From assembly GCA_963978895.1 (NCBI GenBank), contig OZ022246.1, positions 20,510,677 through 20,574,676 on the forward strand: DNA of 64,000 nucleotides, read 5' to 3'. Below are positions 25,844-38,500 of this stretch, one piece after another. Position numbers and translations under genes: made by a program. The notes under the pieces were generated by a model. That model worked only from the letters and a program-made list of their open reading frames with translations. It had not been told where the DNA came from and ran no database searches. The first letter of the stretch is position 1; every line of letters begins with the position of its first letter. This DNA is from Erpobdella octoculata (lineage: Eukaryota > Annelida > Clitellata > Hirudinida > Erpobdellidae).

Positions 25844-25880
25844 TTATATATTTATATATTTATATATATTTATATATTTA
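25213..25880. repeat. (TATG)n then (TA)n microsatellite, about 670 bp
   Basis: TATG/TGTA tetranucleotides run from 25,213 to about 25,763, interrupted once at about 25,459-25,487 by an AAGT block (seven units). A TA/TTTATA tract follows to about 25,880. Met-Tyr-Val-Cys frames are artefacts. Confidence 0.98.
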
Positions 25881-26532
25881 ACATATATATAAAAATATAA
25901 AACAAGATAAAAGCACATGTGAAGATCTTCAGATGATGGAAGAAAAATTCATTCATTTCAATCAATCGAAAAGGCACAAAAGAAGGATTGATAAAAATTC
26001 TTCAACAATGAATTAAAATATAAATCTGGATGTCTATTTATATTTATAAAACCTTCCACCAAGAAATCACACAAATGTGAGACGCACACATACACACACA
26101 CACAAACATACACACACAAACATACACACACAGTCATATATGTATGTGTATAAGTGTGGATCTGTGGATCTCAATGAAATGTTTAAAACAAGCAAGCTTC
26201 TGAATCAATCAAATGTCACATTTACTAAAATAAATATTTCAAGCATTTACAAACACTGAGAAAAACAATGTATCGTCGTGGAACAGAATTTGTGAAGAAT
26301 AAAAAATTGTGACATGGCACATGAAAAGCATAAAACGTTACAACCGAAACATTTCACTGATCTTCTCTTATTACTAACTTAAATCAGTAAATAATTTAAA
26401 TCTTAAATGACTGCAAGATCGATTCGTATATATAATTAAATAACAGATGACATTCATCTGAAATTTCATTCCAAGAGTGGCAGTGATGATGATGATAACG
26501 ATGGTGGTAGTAATGATCGTACTAAATAACAA
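25881..26532. other. 3' flank of the RhoGAP gene
   Basis: AT-rich sequence with a CACACA patch at 26,085-26,135. It probably includes the 3' untranslated region of the minus-strand RhoGAP gene. I could not fix the poly(A) site. Confidence 0.4.
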
Positions 26533-29500
26533 TCAGACATCAGTAGAGGTGGAGATGATGTTGACCGTTCTCCTCCTAACTTCATACTTGGCATGCGGAT
26601 TGATGCACATAACCGTACACACGTTTGAAGTCGGGTCCAATCTTCTCTGCTCTGCAACATTGTAAATCAATTAATGACATACAGTTTACTTTAACGCTGA
26701 AAAAACTTTGAGAACAAAAAATATACTGAAATAAAATAATTAGTAAATAAATAAACGCTAAAACATCCATCCAACCTATGTTGCCACCGATTTCATGGAG
26801 AGAAAAATTGGCAACAACATCTTGAGGCATTCTGAAATCACCGACATTCCTGGAAGAGTGATGAAATGGAAACAATCTTACCAATTACTTCCAGAAAGGA
26901 AAACATGCGTCAACAGGAATCGAAAAAAGCAGACTAACTTTACATGAGAGATGGCGGAACAAAGAACATCCGTAACCGTCGTGTCCGGTTTCAATTTGAA
27001 GCAAACCTCCTCGTGGCCCGATTCCAGATGCACTGTGACCTAATTACCATCAAAATCATCATCATCATCATCATGAATATCATCATTGTCACGCCCGCGT
27101 AAACGCAGGTGCGTGCCTGGATCTAACTTTGGGATTTCCGGCGCAGGCGGTGCATCGGGTATTGCACAACGTTGCGTGTTTGGATTGTTGCGCGAATATT
27201 TGAACGTTTAAGCCTGTAGCCTGTAGCCTGGAGGGCTTGTATTTATAAGGCTGTCGCGAACTACTTGGTCCCTTCTTCTTGTTCCTGTTCGCCATTGTTT
27301 GATCGACGTTGAAACTGTTTTATATCTGTTCGTCCTCGTGGTGATAGTTTTTCGATAATCTTGCTTGGTATTCGATAAATAAAACAATATATACTAATAA
27401 AGAGTGTCTTTAACTTTATTTCGACTTAAATTTTCTCCAGTTCTGTTTGAATATCGACTATCGCAAAGGCGAAGTCGTGACAGTGAATTTTTTGGTGGCA
27501 ACGGTGGTATAGTCAGTCGATACACCGATCAGTTTTGGGTGAGATTCGTCCTGGGCGATAGAGTTCATCGAGTTGGTGAAGTTCTATCGAGTTTGGTGAT
27601 CTAACGACTTTGGCGGTATCCAGTGGTTTTGGCGGGATCAGCGGGATTCGACCGGGATCTGCAAAACCGACCAGGGATTCGACGCAAATCGACCAGATCA
27701 AGGAGGATCCTCACCGCAAGATCGACGATTGACGATTCAGTGCTGGAGAAAGAGTCCGGACAGTTTCAGACCGTTGAGTTCGACCACGTGGCGACATCCA
27801 TTTCGCAAGGAGGGCCGATCCACATCTCAGGTTAGAGATTTTATCGTTGCCGGATTGCCCAGTTAGGTTTTTCTTTCTTTTTCTGTGTAGTAGGTTTCAT
27901 AAATATGATTAGAACCCCTACGGTTGAAGAGTCAGTTGCGCTGGATAGTCCAACAGGGATCCTTAGCGAGGAGCACTATCAATTTGTTGATGATAGTCGG
28001 CGTCCACGTAGAGTTAGTGAAGATACTAACGTTAGCAAAAATTTCAAATCAGAATTAGCTGAGCGTAAGTTAGCATTGCGCGAAGCAGAATTGGCGGCTA
28101 AAGAAGCTAAATTAGAAGAGGATAGGGCGAACCGTAGACTTGCTGAAGCTAAGTTAGAACAGGAGAGCAGACTCGCTGACGCTAAGTTAGAAGAGGATAG
28201 GGCGAACCGTAGACTCGCTGAAGCTAGGTTAGATGAGGATAGGGCAACCCGCAGACTCGCTGAAGCTAAACTAGAGCTGGAACGTGAAAGGATTCAGGAC
28301 CACAATAGTCTTGAGGTTTCCTTATCCGTTCGCACTAGTCGCTTTCTAAATGCCATGAAGGGTATAATGGCGGAGTTTCCTTCAGATCCTGCTGCAATAC
28401 CGGGGTATTTTCAGTATCTAGAGAATCAGTTTGCATCATACCAAGTTGATGATGATGTGAAACCCAAAATATTACAGGCCCATTTGAATAATAGAGCTCG
28501 CTCAATCTTGAGTCGATTGACCGTTGTTCAGTTAGGGGACTATGAGGAACTAAAGCAAATTCTATTGCAGGAATTTCGGGTCACTCCCAGTCTTTTAAGG
28601 GAGAGGTTTTATGCTGTAAAAAGGAGACCTGGTGAGACTTATTCACAGGTAGCTTCTGAATTACACACAGCGTTATCGTATTATATTAAAAGTAGGAATA
28701 TTGATGAGAATTTCCATCAATTAGTTAGTTTGATGTGTGCCGATAGGTTGAAACAACTAATGTCTCCCAGTTGTGCAGATTTTATTTTAACTCAGGAAAG
28801 GGATGATTGGTTAAATCATCTAGAGCTTTCACGCGTTGCGGATAGCTACATGGCCACACACGAGCATGAGACTAGACCGCCTCGATTTAACAACCCAAAA
28901 CCAACAGATAAAGGGTCAGGGTCTCCCATTCCTAATAGAATGACTAAAATATCCATTGATCCTAATATGGATAAGGATAAAAAGTATGGTTTATGCTTTA
29001 AATGCCATAAGAAGGGTCATTCGTTCAAGGAATGTCCTCTACACAAATTCCCTTCCTCAAATTTACCTAATCCCAGAATTAATTGTTGTCAAACAGAAAA
29101 TTCCTTTAATTGTCTCGGTGATAGGAAAACATTTGTTGATGATAAAAATTTGTCCTCTCAGTCAAAAAATTCCCGTAATTGTCTCGATGATAGGAAAACA
29201 TTGGTTGATGGTAAAAATTTGTCTTCTCATTCAGAAAATTCCTTTAGAGGTCTCGTTGATAGGAAAATAATGTTTGATGGTCAAAAATCTTTTCCCTGTC
29301 CCGAAGCATGTCCCATTATAGATGTTGATGATTATCACATTAGGTCTTATGAGAATGTATTTATCGATCAATTACCATCTATTCCAGCTTTGATTGATGG
29401 TGGTGCAGAGGTGTGTTGCATTAGAGAAGATTTAATTAAATCTCTTCGTAGGGTACCACATAAATTTATAAAATTATCCGGCCTTAAAGGTCAACCAGAA

Positions 29501-32500
29501 ATTGTAGGTTGTGTTAGATTAGTTGTTCGCCCAGATCTTGTGGGTGATGACATTGTGAACCTAGCACCCAAGGTTCGTGCATGGTTTGCTGTCGTCCCAA
29601 ATCTTAATGAGCAAATTATTATCACTCCCTCCGTAAGCAACTTATTAAAAACGATATCATTGTATGATACCGTTGCATACCCTATTAAGAACAAACAAAA
29701 TGCACATGACTCTGATGTGAATGTTCCCAGTCTTGAAATAACTAATTCACAATATTTTGTTTTAGATGAACCTCGTAATGATGAGCATAGTCCAGATGTT
29801 GCATTAATTCTCGGCGAAGGTGTTTCTCGTGCTGCTGACGCTAGGAAAGTGGATTCACAGGCCGATACTTGTCAGGACATAGATGTTTCCGTAGTTTCGG
29901 GTGATGATATTTGTCCAGGTGCTGATGCTAGGAAAGTTGATTCACAGACCGATACTTGTCAGGACATAGGTGCTTCTGTAGTTTCGGGTGATGATATTTG
30001 TCCAGGTGCTGATGCTAGGAAAGTTGATTCACAGACCGATACTTGTCAGGACATAGGTGCTTCTGTAGTTTCGGGTGATGATATTTGTCCAGGTGCTGAT
30101 GCTAGGAAAGTTGATTCACAGACCGATACTTGTCAGGACACAGGTGCTTCTGTAGTTTCGGGTGATGATATTTGTCCAGGTGCTGATGCTAGGGAAGTTG
30201 ATTCACAGACCGATACTTGTCAGGACATAGGTGTTTCTGTAGTTGCGGGTGATGATATTTGTCCAGGTGCTGATGCAGGCGGAAGTGATTCACGAACCGA
30301 CGCTCGATTTACAACCACTAACGATGATTGTCAGGGGGTAGACGATAGTAATGATCCCGATGCGTTTGCTAAAGAGCAACATGATTGTCCTTCACTGAAG
30401 TCCTTCTGGTTGCTAGGTATAGATAAGCGTAAAAACTTTTATATCGACCGGGGACTTTTGTTTCACAAGGAGAATCAGTGGGGTCATTCCATAAAACAGT
30501 TGTGTTTGCCCAGGAGCCGTATACTTGCAGTGTTACAGATGGGGCATGATGCTCCCTATTCGGGGCACATGGCTGCCAAGAGTACACGGCAACGTATTCG
30601 ACTCAGCTTTTGGTTTCCCGATATGGAGAAACAAGTCCAAACCTATTGTGAGTCGTGCCCCGTGTGCCAGTTAAGGGCACCTGTTAGAAAAAGAGATCGA
30701 GTCCCCATAACTCCCATACCAAGGGGAGATGAACTACCATTTAATCATTTAGTTATGGATTGTATAGGGCCCATAATTCCAGCGGGTGATAGTGTGACTA
30801 TCCGACCCAAGTACAATTATGCCCTGGTTGTTGTCGATTTGTTCTCTAGATGGCCGATGGCTTACCCATTAAGGTCATTAGATGCTAAATCTGTATGTGA
30901 GATCCTTATTCAGATCTTTATGACGTTTTCCATACCGCGAATAATTAGTTCCGATTGTGGTACGAATTTCAAAAATCAGTTAACGACGACTTTTCTTAAA
31001 TGTTTGGGGTGCAGTCCTAGGTTTAACACCCCAGGGCATCCTGAAGCATCCGGTTTAGTGGAGAGGTGTAACCAGAGTCTTAAGAACATGATTTTTAAAT
31101 TGGTTGAGGCACATCCTAAGGAGTGGTTTAAGGTTCTTCCTTTTGTATTATGGAGTTTACGTGAGAAACCGTCATCTACAACTCATATTGCTCCTTATAC
31201 ATTAGTGTATGGTACTTTGCCACGAGGACCACTTGCTATCCTCAGAGACTCTTGGAGTAACGAAAAGGAGTTGCCTTTTCATTTAGGTAAAAATCCGTAC
31301 AAATACTTAGCCGATCTCAGACAAAACCTACAATTAGCTAAGGAATTTGCTGAAATTGCAGGAGACCAAGAGCAGAGCAACTATGCACGAAAATATAATG
31401 TTAGGAGCAGTGATAGGTCTTTTTGTGTAGGTGATAGAGTAATAATTTTAGCACCTGTAAAAGGGGGGTCTAAATTTATGAAGAAATGGCAGGGTCCCGG
31501 GGTGATAGTGAAGGTGAAAGCACCATACTCTTATTTAGTGGAAATTGAGGGCTGTAAACACCATCTACATGCAAATAAGATTCGGAAATACCATGACCGA
31601 ATTGAAACCGCCATTAATAACAATTGTTCTGTAGTATACGAGAAGGACCACGAATTTGGTTTGATTGATTTCCCAAGTAAGTTTGATCCTTGTCAGGATA
31701 AACCTCCGAGTTGTAGGGTAGCAAAGGGCTGTTTGGACCATCTTTCGCAGGATTATCGCACACAATTATGTGACATAATTGATGATTTTCCCGAGATATT
31801 CTCAGAATCATTAGGAGTTTGTTCTGTAGTATCTCACAAAATCGCGATTTCTCCTGACTTTACCCCCAAACACCTGAGAGCCTATAGAACCCCTGAATTG
31901 TTGAAGGTAGAAGTGGCTAATCAGATACAAGATATGCTTCGCCAGGGTGTCATTGTACCATCGCAGAGTCCCATGGTAAGCCCGATGGTTTGTGTTTTGA
32001 AGGGACCTAAGGGAGAAAAGGGAGTCCGTATAGCCATCGACTATCGTCATGTTAATCGTTATACGAAGGGAGATTGCTTTCCCATTCCCGATATCCCCAA
32101 CGTACTTCAGAAGGTCGGCAGAGCAAAATTCATAAGCTGTTTTGATGCACGCAAAGGGTACTGGCAAATTCCTATAGCTCCGGAATCAGCATGGTTAACG
32201 GCATTTTCTTGTGAAGAAGGGTTGTTTGAGTTTCGCAGAATGCCCTTTGGTCTAAAATCGGCGGGAAATACTTTCATGAGGGCGATATCGATGATCCTTC
32301 AACCAATAAGATCCTTTACGGAGCCGTTTATTGATGATTTTGCCGTTATTTCGTCTAGTTGGGAAGAACACAAACTACATCTTTTGCAATTTTTCACCAT
32401 CATTAAAAATGTAGGGTTGACCCTAAACCTGGAAAAATGTCGGTTTGTACAACCTAAGGTGGTATTTTTAGGACATGTCGTAGGTTCGGGGATTGTCGCA

Positions 32501-35500
32501 CCTGATCCCGATAAAATAGCCATTGTACAAGAGATCAAACCTCCCACAAATAAAAAGGAAGTCAAGCGGATAATGGGGTTGTTCAGTTATTTCCGCAACT
32601 TCATACCCAATCTAGCCCAGACTGCCCATCCTATCACTGAGTTGACTAAAAAGGGTGTTCCCAACAAAATTCTTTGGGAAAGCAAACACCAGGTCGCCTT
32701 ACAAAAACTCATAGACGACCTTACCAATGCTACAACCCTAAGCACAATTGATTATAGTAAAGGGTTTGGATTAGCAACGGATGCTAGTGGAGTGGCTGTT
32801 GGGTGTTGTTTGTTCCAGGGGAGTGGAGAAGGGGCAGAAGTCCCTATTGCTTTTGCCAGTCTGAAGTTAACCCCTACTCAGACGAGGTGGTCCACCATAG
32901 AGAGAGAGGCTTATGCTGTCGTGTGGGCTCTAAGTAAATTCAAATCCTGGATCTTGTTATCTGAGATCGTGATTTTTTCGGATCATAATCCTCTCACGTA
33001 CCTTACCGAGTCAGTTTCCAAAAGCGCTAAATTGACTCGATGGGCACTTGCCATCCAGGAATTCAATCTGACTTTCAAGTATAGGTCAGGTAAACAGAAT
33101 ATAGTAGCTGACGTCCTGTCTCGATTAAGTTAGGTTTGGAATAGCTGTGGCTACAATTAGGTTTATTTATCCTAGGGTGTATAATCTTTGGTTAAATATT
33201 TCATTGTTATCAGAAATTGGTGTTAGTTATATGGGTAGCTTTGTAATGTTCTTTGGTTAATTTCTTTCTCTGGGCGATCTTGGTTAACGATAAAGTGGAT
33301 CGGTCGCAAGTTTTTATTTGCAGGTCTCCAGGAAGAAGAGCGCGTCACTGAACAAAGAGCTGCAGGACGTCTCATTTGTCCTTGCTCGGAAGGTTCTTCG
33401 ACCACGTCTTTCTTTCGCGTGTGGCTCATCGTCACGACTGTTCTGGATTTACAGGTTCCCAAGACGAGCACCAGGAAACCCGACGACGAAGGAAACCATT
33501 CAGTCAACCGGATCCACACTCAGCCAACCGGATCGACCCAGATCAAAGAATGAAGATATGGCCGATAACGAGAAGGATCGTTATCGACTTTAGGGGGGAG
33601 GTATGTCACGCCCGCGTAAACGCAGGTGCGTGCCTGGATCTAACTTTGGGATTTCCGGCGCAGGCGGTGCATCGGGTATTGCACAACGTTGCGTGTTTGG
33701 ATTGTTGCGCGAATATTTGAACGTTTAAGCCTGTAGCCTGTAGCCTGGAGGGCTTGTATTTATAAGGCTGTCGCGAACTACTTGGTCCCTTCTTCTTGTT
33801 CCTGTTCGCCATTGTTTGATCGACGTTGAAACTGTTTTATATCTGTTCGTCCTCGTGGTGATAGTTTTTCGATAATCTTGCTTGGTATTCGATAAATAAA
33901 ACAATATATACTAATAAAGAGTGTCTTTAACTTTATTTCGACTTAAATTTTCTCCAGTTCTGTTTGAATATCGACTATCGCAAAGGCGAAGTCGTGACAA
34001 TCATCATCATCATGAATATCATCATCATCATCATGAATATCATCATCATCATCATGAATATCATAATTATCATCATGAACAAACAACGTCATTTTAACAA
34101 TTACTATCATCATAACGACTACTTACATGTATTTTGTCAGGTACTTTACAGGTTTCCTGCTTTTCTTTCTTTCCCCAAAACTTCTTTATGACCTGTAGAA
34201 AATATTCACGAGTCACGATATGATATACCACGACTGTTTATTTATTATGAGGTTCATAAGATTACATTTGACTGTTTGTACTAATTCTTTAATCAGTGTA
34301 AACGCTTATTATTTGGGCCTGTCGATTATTACTTCAAACAGTGGACATTTCTCGTTCAACTGAAATATGAAAACAACGAAATGATTGCCACACGGCTACA
34401 AGAACACGTTCTCATCTTCATTCCAAGTTTGTTTTTGTTTTAAATATGCATAGAAACATAAGCAAGTTTGAAAATAAAAACTTTTTGTTTTATGTCCAAA
34501 ATTCACTTTCAACCTTTTTCTTGTTCTCCTGGTTCTTTTCTCTGATCTGGTTTATTAATCCAGCGGGAACCTAAAAATAATACAATCAGAATAGTTAATA
34601 CAAAACAAAATCATATTATTATAATTATTAATAATGATAATATACAATAATATTATTATTATTATAGCAGAATATAATAAATTTATATTAACAATGAAAA
34701 CGTAAAATAATAATAATAATGACAATATAAACTATTTCCCAGAAGAACATATCTATGTGTGCTGGCTTGGATAACATGTCAGTTCTAGAATTGGAAAGTG
34801 TAAACAAGTTGGAACAGTATCAAAGTTTTCAGTTTGATTAAATGATAGGAAATTTACTAATTTTCACACCCAAGATTTATTCACATGGAGGGATGAAAGA
34901 AGGAAAGAAACTAAGCAAAACTGCTTAGGTAGCAATAAGCCATTAAATGAATTTACAGAAGAGAAGTCATACATCTATTATAAGATGTTTAAAAATGAAG
35001 CTATCTATAAGCTAAAATTGTGTCTGGCATAGATCCTGAAAATCAGAGAAACCTGATAAATTTATGAAACAGCAATGAACTGAAACTACTCTAATAGAAA
35101 GACCAGACAGATAGTGCCTCAAATCTAATAATATGAATACAACCAGAAAAATGAGGTTTGTCTAGAAAACAGAATTCCAATTGGATCCTATCCATTCTAA
35201 AATCACAAGCCAGAAATTTGAGATTGTTGAGCAAAGTTGGAGTTTGGACAGTTTCAGATAAACTGCGACCAATATCATTAAAAAAGAGAGACTTAAGACC
35301 TGGGCAAATAAAAATCTAAACCAAATGCTTTCCTCCACTGTGGTAAAAAATTATACAAACAGACACCTCAAGATCATACAGAACAGAAAACTACATTTAT
35401 TATTATTTCTAAATGAAATTGAAATTACTACGACCAGCTTGTGAAAGTTCAAGTTCGCTTCAATTGTACCTCTCATTGATGATACGTTGATGAGTCATGT

Positions 35501-38500
35501 CAAACCTTTCTTTAAAAAGTTCTATGCTACTTAGAACGGTGTTCACTTACAGGAAACCTTGATATAATTACTCTCTCTCTTTCTTAGTTCTGGAGTAACT
35601 GTAAAATGTGCTTGAAGCAAGTACAAACACGTTTGCTCTCCATGACTCACCTCGTACAACAGGTGATCAATGAACAATAAAAACACAATTATCATCATCC
35701 CCAGTTACTATATAAAACAAAGAAAATCTTGACAGTTTCAGGTTCTAAAATTGAATAAGCGAATATTACTGAATATATTTATTATATAAATACAAATGTT
35801 AACAGAGACTGCCCTGCTTTAGACCAGGTTGATCTAAATCCCAACCCGATTCACACATTACGAACAAGTACAGTTGATAGATTTCTATAAGAGGTGTTTT
35901 TCTTATGGGATGTTTATAAAAAGCTTAAATAGCAAGTTTTTTTCTCAAAATTAAAAAGTACAGAAAAGATAAGTTATCAAAAATTTGCCAAACTTTTCAA
36001 TCATTTTAACCACCAATATTCTCTACTAATCCTTCATGTGAAGACTAATGATTATCACGATATAATTAACCAAATATCTTTAAAAACTTAGCATTTAAAA
36101 AAAATAGATGTCAACATCTAGCCTACCACAAACATTTCTTCCTGATGTTTCATCATAAGGAGGATGACAGCAGTGGTAGTCGTAGCAACCAGCAAGTCTC
36201 GGTCGAGGTCTGCAGAGCAACTAGCTGCTGAGGCACTGCTTGAAGCAACTGAACTAGAAGGCAGGGAAGATGGTGAGCCAATGAGAAAAAGATTCGGTGC
36301 CATGATCATTGCGACACTATCTTCGTTCATTAAATTAGCGCTAGAGTTTTCAGAAACTTTCTTTAAAAACTCCAACAACCTCTGAAATTGACAAATTAAA
36401 ACAATCTCTCAGTTCAGTGCATCTATTTCAAAGTACACATTAAGGTTAATAAGTGCACAACAAATGTTATAAAACCACAAGTTTAAAATTTTTAAACTTT
36501 ATCCAGAAAGTGTTTGTACTACTGACCAATGCTTGAAGTTGTTCCAACCCAATGAAAAATAATAAATCATCATTTATTATTACTATTATTACTAATATTA
36601 CTATTTTAGTTGTTGTTATAAAACTATTATTATCATTAAAAAGTTTTTTAAATCAGGATTGTCAGAGAGAATAAACTCAGTAATGCCATCAACATTTAAG
36701 ATCGAATTTATAAGTATAATTATATATGCCTATGAATAACTTATACTTCAACGAGCCTGTCATAGTAAAAAATATCTCTAAGAAATATACTATGTACAAT
36801 ATTGTACAATTCACAGTAGTACACATAGTTAAGTGCACAATTGTACTTTTATAAAGGCTCCTACATATTTGACCAGAATTTTGTGAATAACAAGAATCGG
36901 TCTCAGCAGTCGAGGAATTAGCCAGTCGAGGAATTAGCGCATTAAGTCAGGCTGATAGCATTCCTCCAGTTCAATCGGTACATTTATGCAAAAGGTTAAT
37001 GTGTAGTAAGTGTAGTAGAAATAATATAAAATGTAGTAGAATGATATAAAAAAAAATTGAATGTAGTAGGAATAGTACAAAATGTAGTATAGATGATATA
37101 AAATGTAGTAGGAATGATACAAACATAGTCAAAATAAAATGATACAAATGTAGTAGAAATAATAAAAATTGTTGTAGAAACAACATGAAATGAAGTCGGG
37201 ATATTAAAAATGCAATAAAAATTATAGAAATGAATATATAGAATATAAATATTCTATATAATTCTAATATAATTCTATAAATGAATATATAGAAATGAAG
37301 TCAGAATATTAAAAAAGCAGTAAAAATTGTAGAAATGAATATATAGAATATATATATTCTATAATGAATATAACTCTATATAATTCTATAAATAATATAT
37401 AGAAATGAAGTCAGATAATTAAAGAAGCAGTAAAAATTATAGAAACATAACATAAAAGATCAAAGAAAGGTTACAGAAAGAAACGCGTCACTCGTTATTA
37501 AATAATTAAAATTACACTTAAGTACACCATACAAAGTAATTATTGAAAAACCTAATATAGATATAAATAAATATTCAAACAAATGATCAAATAAATAAAT
37601 AAACCAATAAACACATGTCAAAATAAATAAATATAGATTAAAATAAATAAATATATATTAAATAAATAAAAATATATTAAAATAAATAAATATATATATA
37701 TCAAAATAAATAAATAAATACCAAAATAAATAAATATTAAAATATCAAAGTAAAAAAATAAATACCTTCAGTGTGTTTCTATGACCTTCAGGTATAAGTA
37801 ACATAAGCAGACTAAGGCAGTATATCTGCATCACAATGTTTGGAATTTCTGAAAAAAAAAACCAAAACAAATGCAAAACAAGCCATAAGTGTTATTAATT
37901 AATTCTGTCATAAAAAAAGGCACTTAAATCAATTCTAACACAAAAATTTGATTGAATTATGCAATGCAAACTATGGTAGTTAGACAAATCATCTTAAAAA
38001 TGAAGATACTGACTCTTTCAAGACATAATGTATATGGTTAATCCACATTCATCTAGACAGTGCATTAGACGGTTAATGAATATCAAACAAAATGATAAAC
38101 ATAAAGAGACAAACAACAACACATACATGCATGGATGCAAAAATTTCTTACTAATACATATTCACTACATGCTTGCATAACAATTCACAACTGCATCAAC
38201 AAATATATCTGACTTGCAATCTGAATGAACGAATCGAGCCATTCAAAAGTAAGAAGAGGAGAAGGAAGATCCCTCAGAAAGATCTTCATCAGACCAGAAG
38301 CATCGTTTGGCCTGAGACCCTCAAATGAGAACTTGTCAGAGAACCAGAGAGCGTCTATTTCGTTTCGTATTTCCTTTCATGAAAGAAAGAAAACATCTAA
38401 TTAATTTTTAATGATCTTCAAAGGGGTGATTAAAATTCAACATTTTTGGACTAGAGGACTTCACGGGCTGATTTTTTGCAGCCCAACCCTGCCTGTTTCA

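Larger units (their letters stand above)
27087..33999 (+). mobile_element. Gmr1-like LTR retrotransposon (Gypsy-type, IN before RT), intact
   Basis: A complete 6,913-bp element. It has 396-bp LTRs that appear identical by eye, TGT...ACA ends, a 5-bp target duplication ATCAT (27,082-27,086 and 34,000-34,004), a polypurine tract next to the 3' LTR and one uninterrupted gag-pol frame. The reverse transcriptase and RNase H are Ty3/Gypsy-like, but the order is gag, protease, integrase, RT, RNase H. Established knowledge: this order in Gypsy relatives was described for the Gmr1 group, first from deuterostomes. Identical LTRs and an open frame imply very recent insertion. It lies in an ATC-rich tract within an intron of the RhoGAP gene, in antisense. 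No envelope frame is present. Confidence 0.93.

Noticed and set aside
33318..33720. Extra gene or envelope after pol in the retrotransposon
   Set aside because: Overlapping frames of 91-114 codons run into the LTR and have no signal peptide, membrane span or known motif.
34490..34513. In-frame stop after RhoGAP exon 12, making a shorter protein
   Set aside because: A donor AAAAAG|GTTGAA at 34,514/34,513 joins in phase to exon 13 and then to exons that encode the conserved ARHGAP18-type tail (EIGGNIG, NPHAKYEV), so the stop is intronic.
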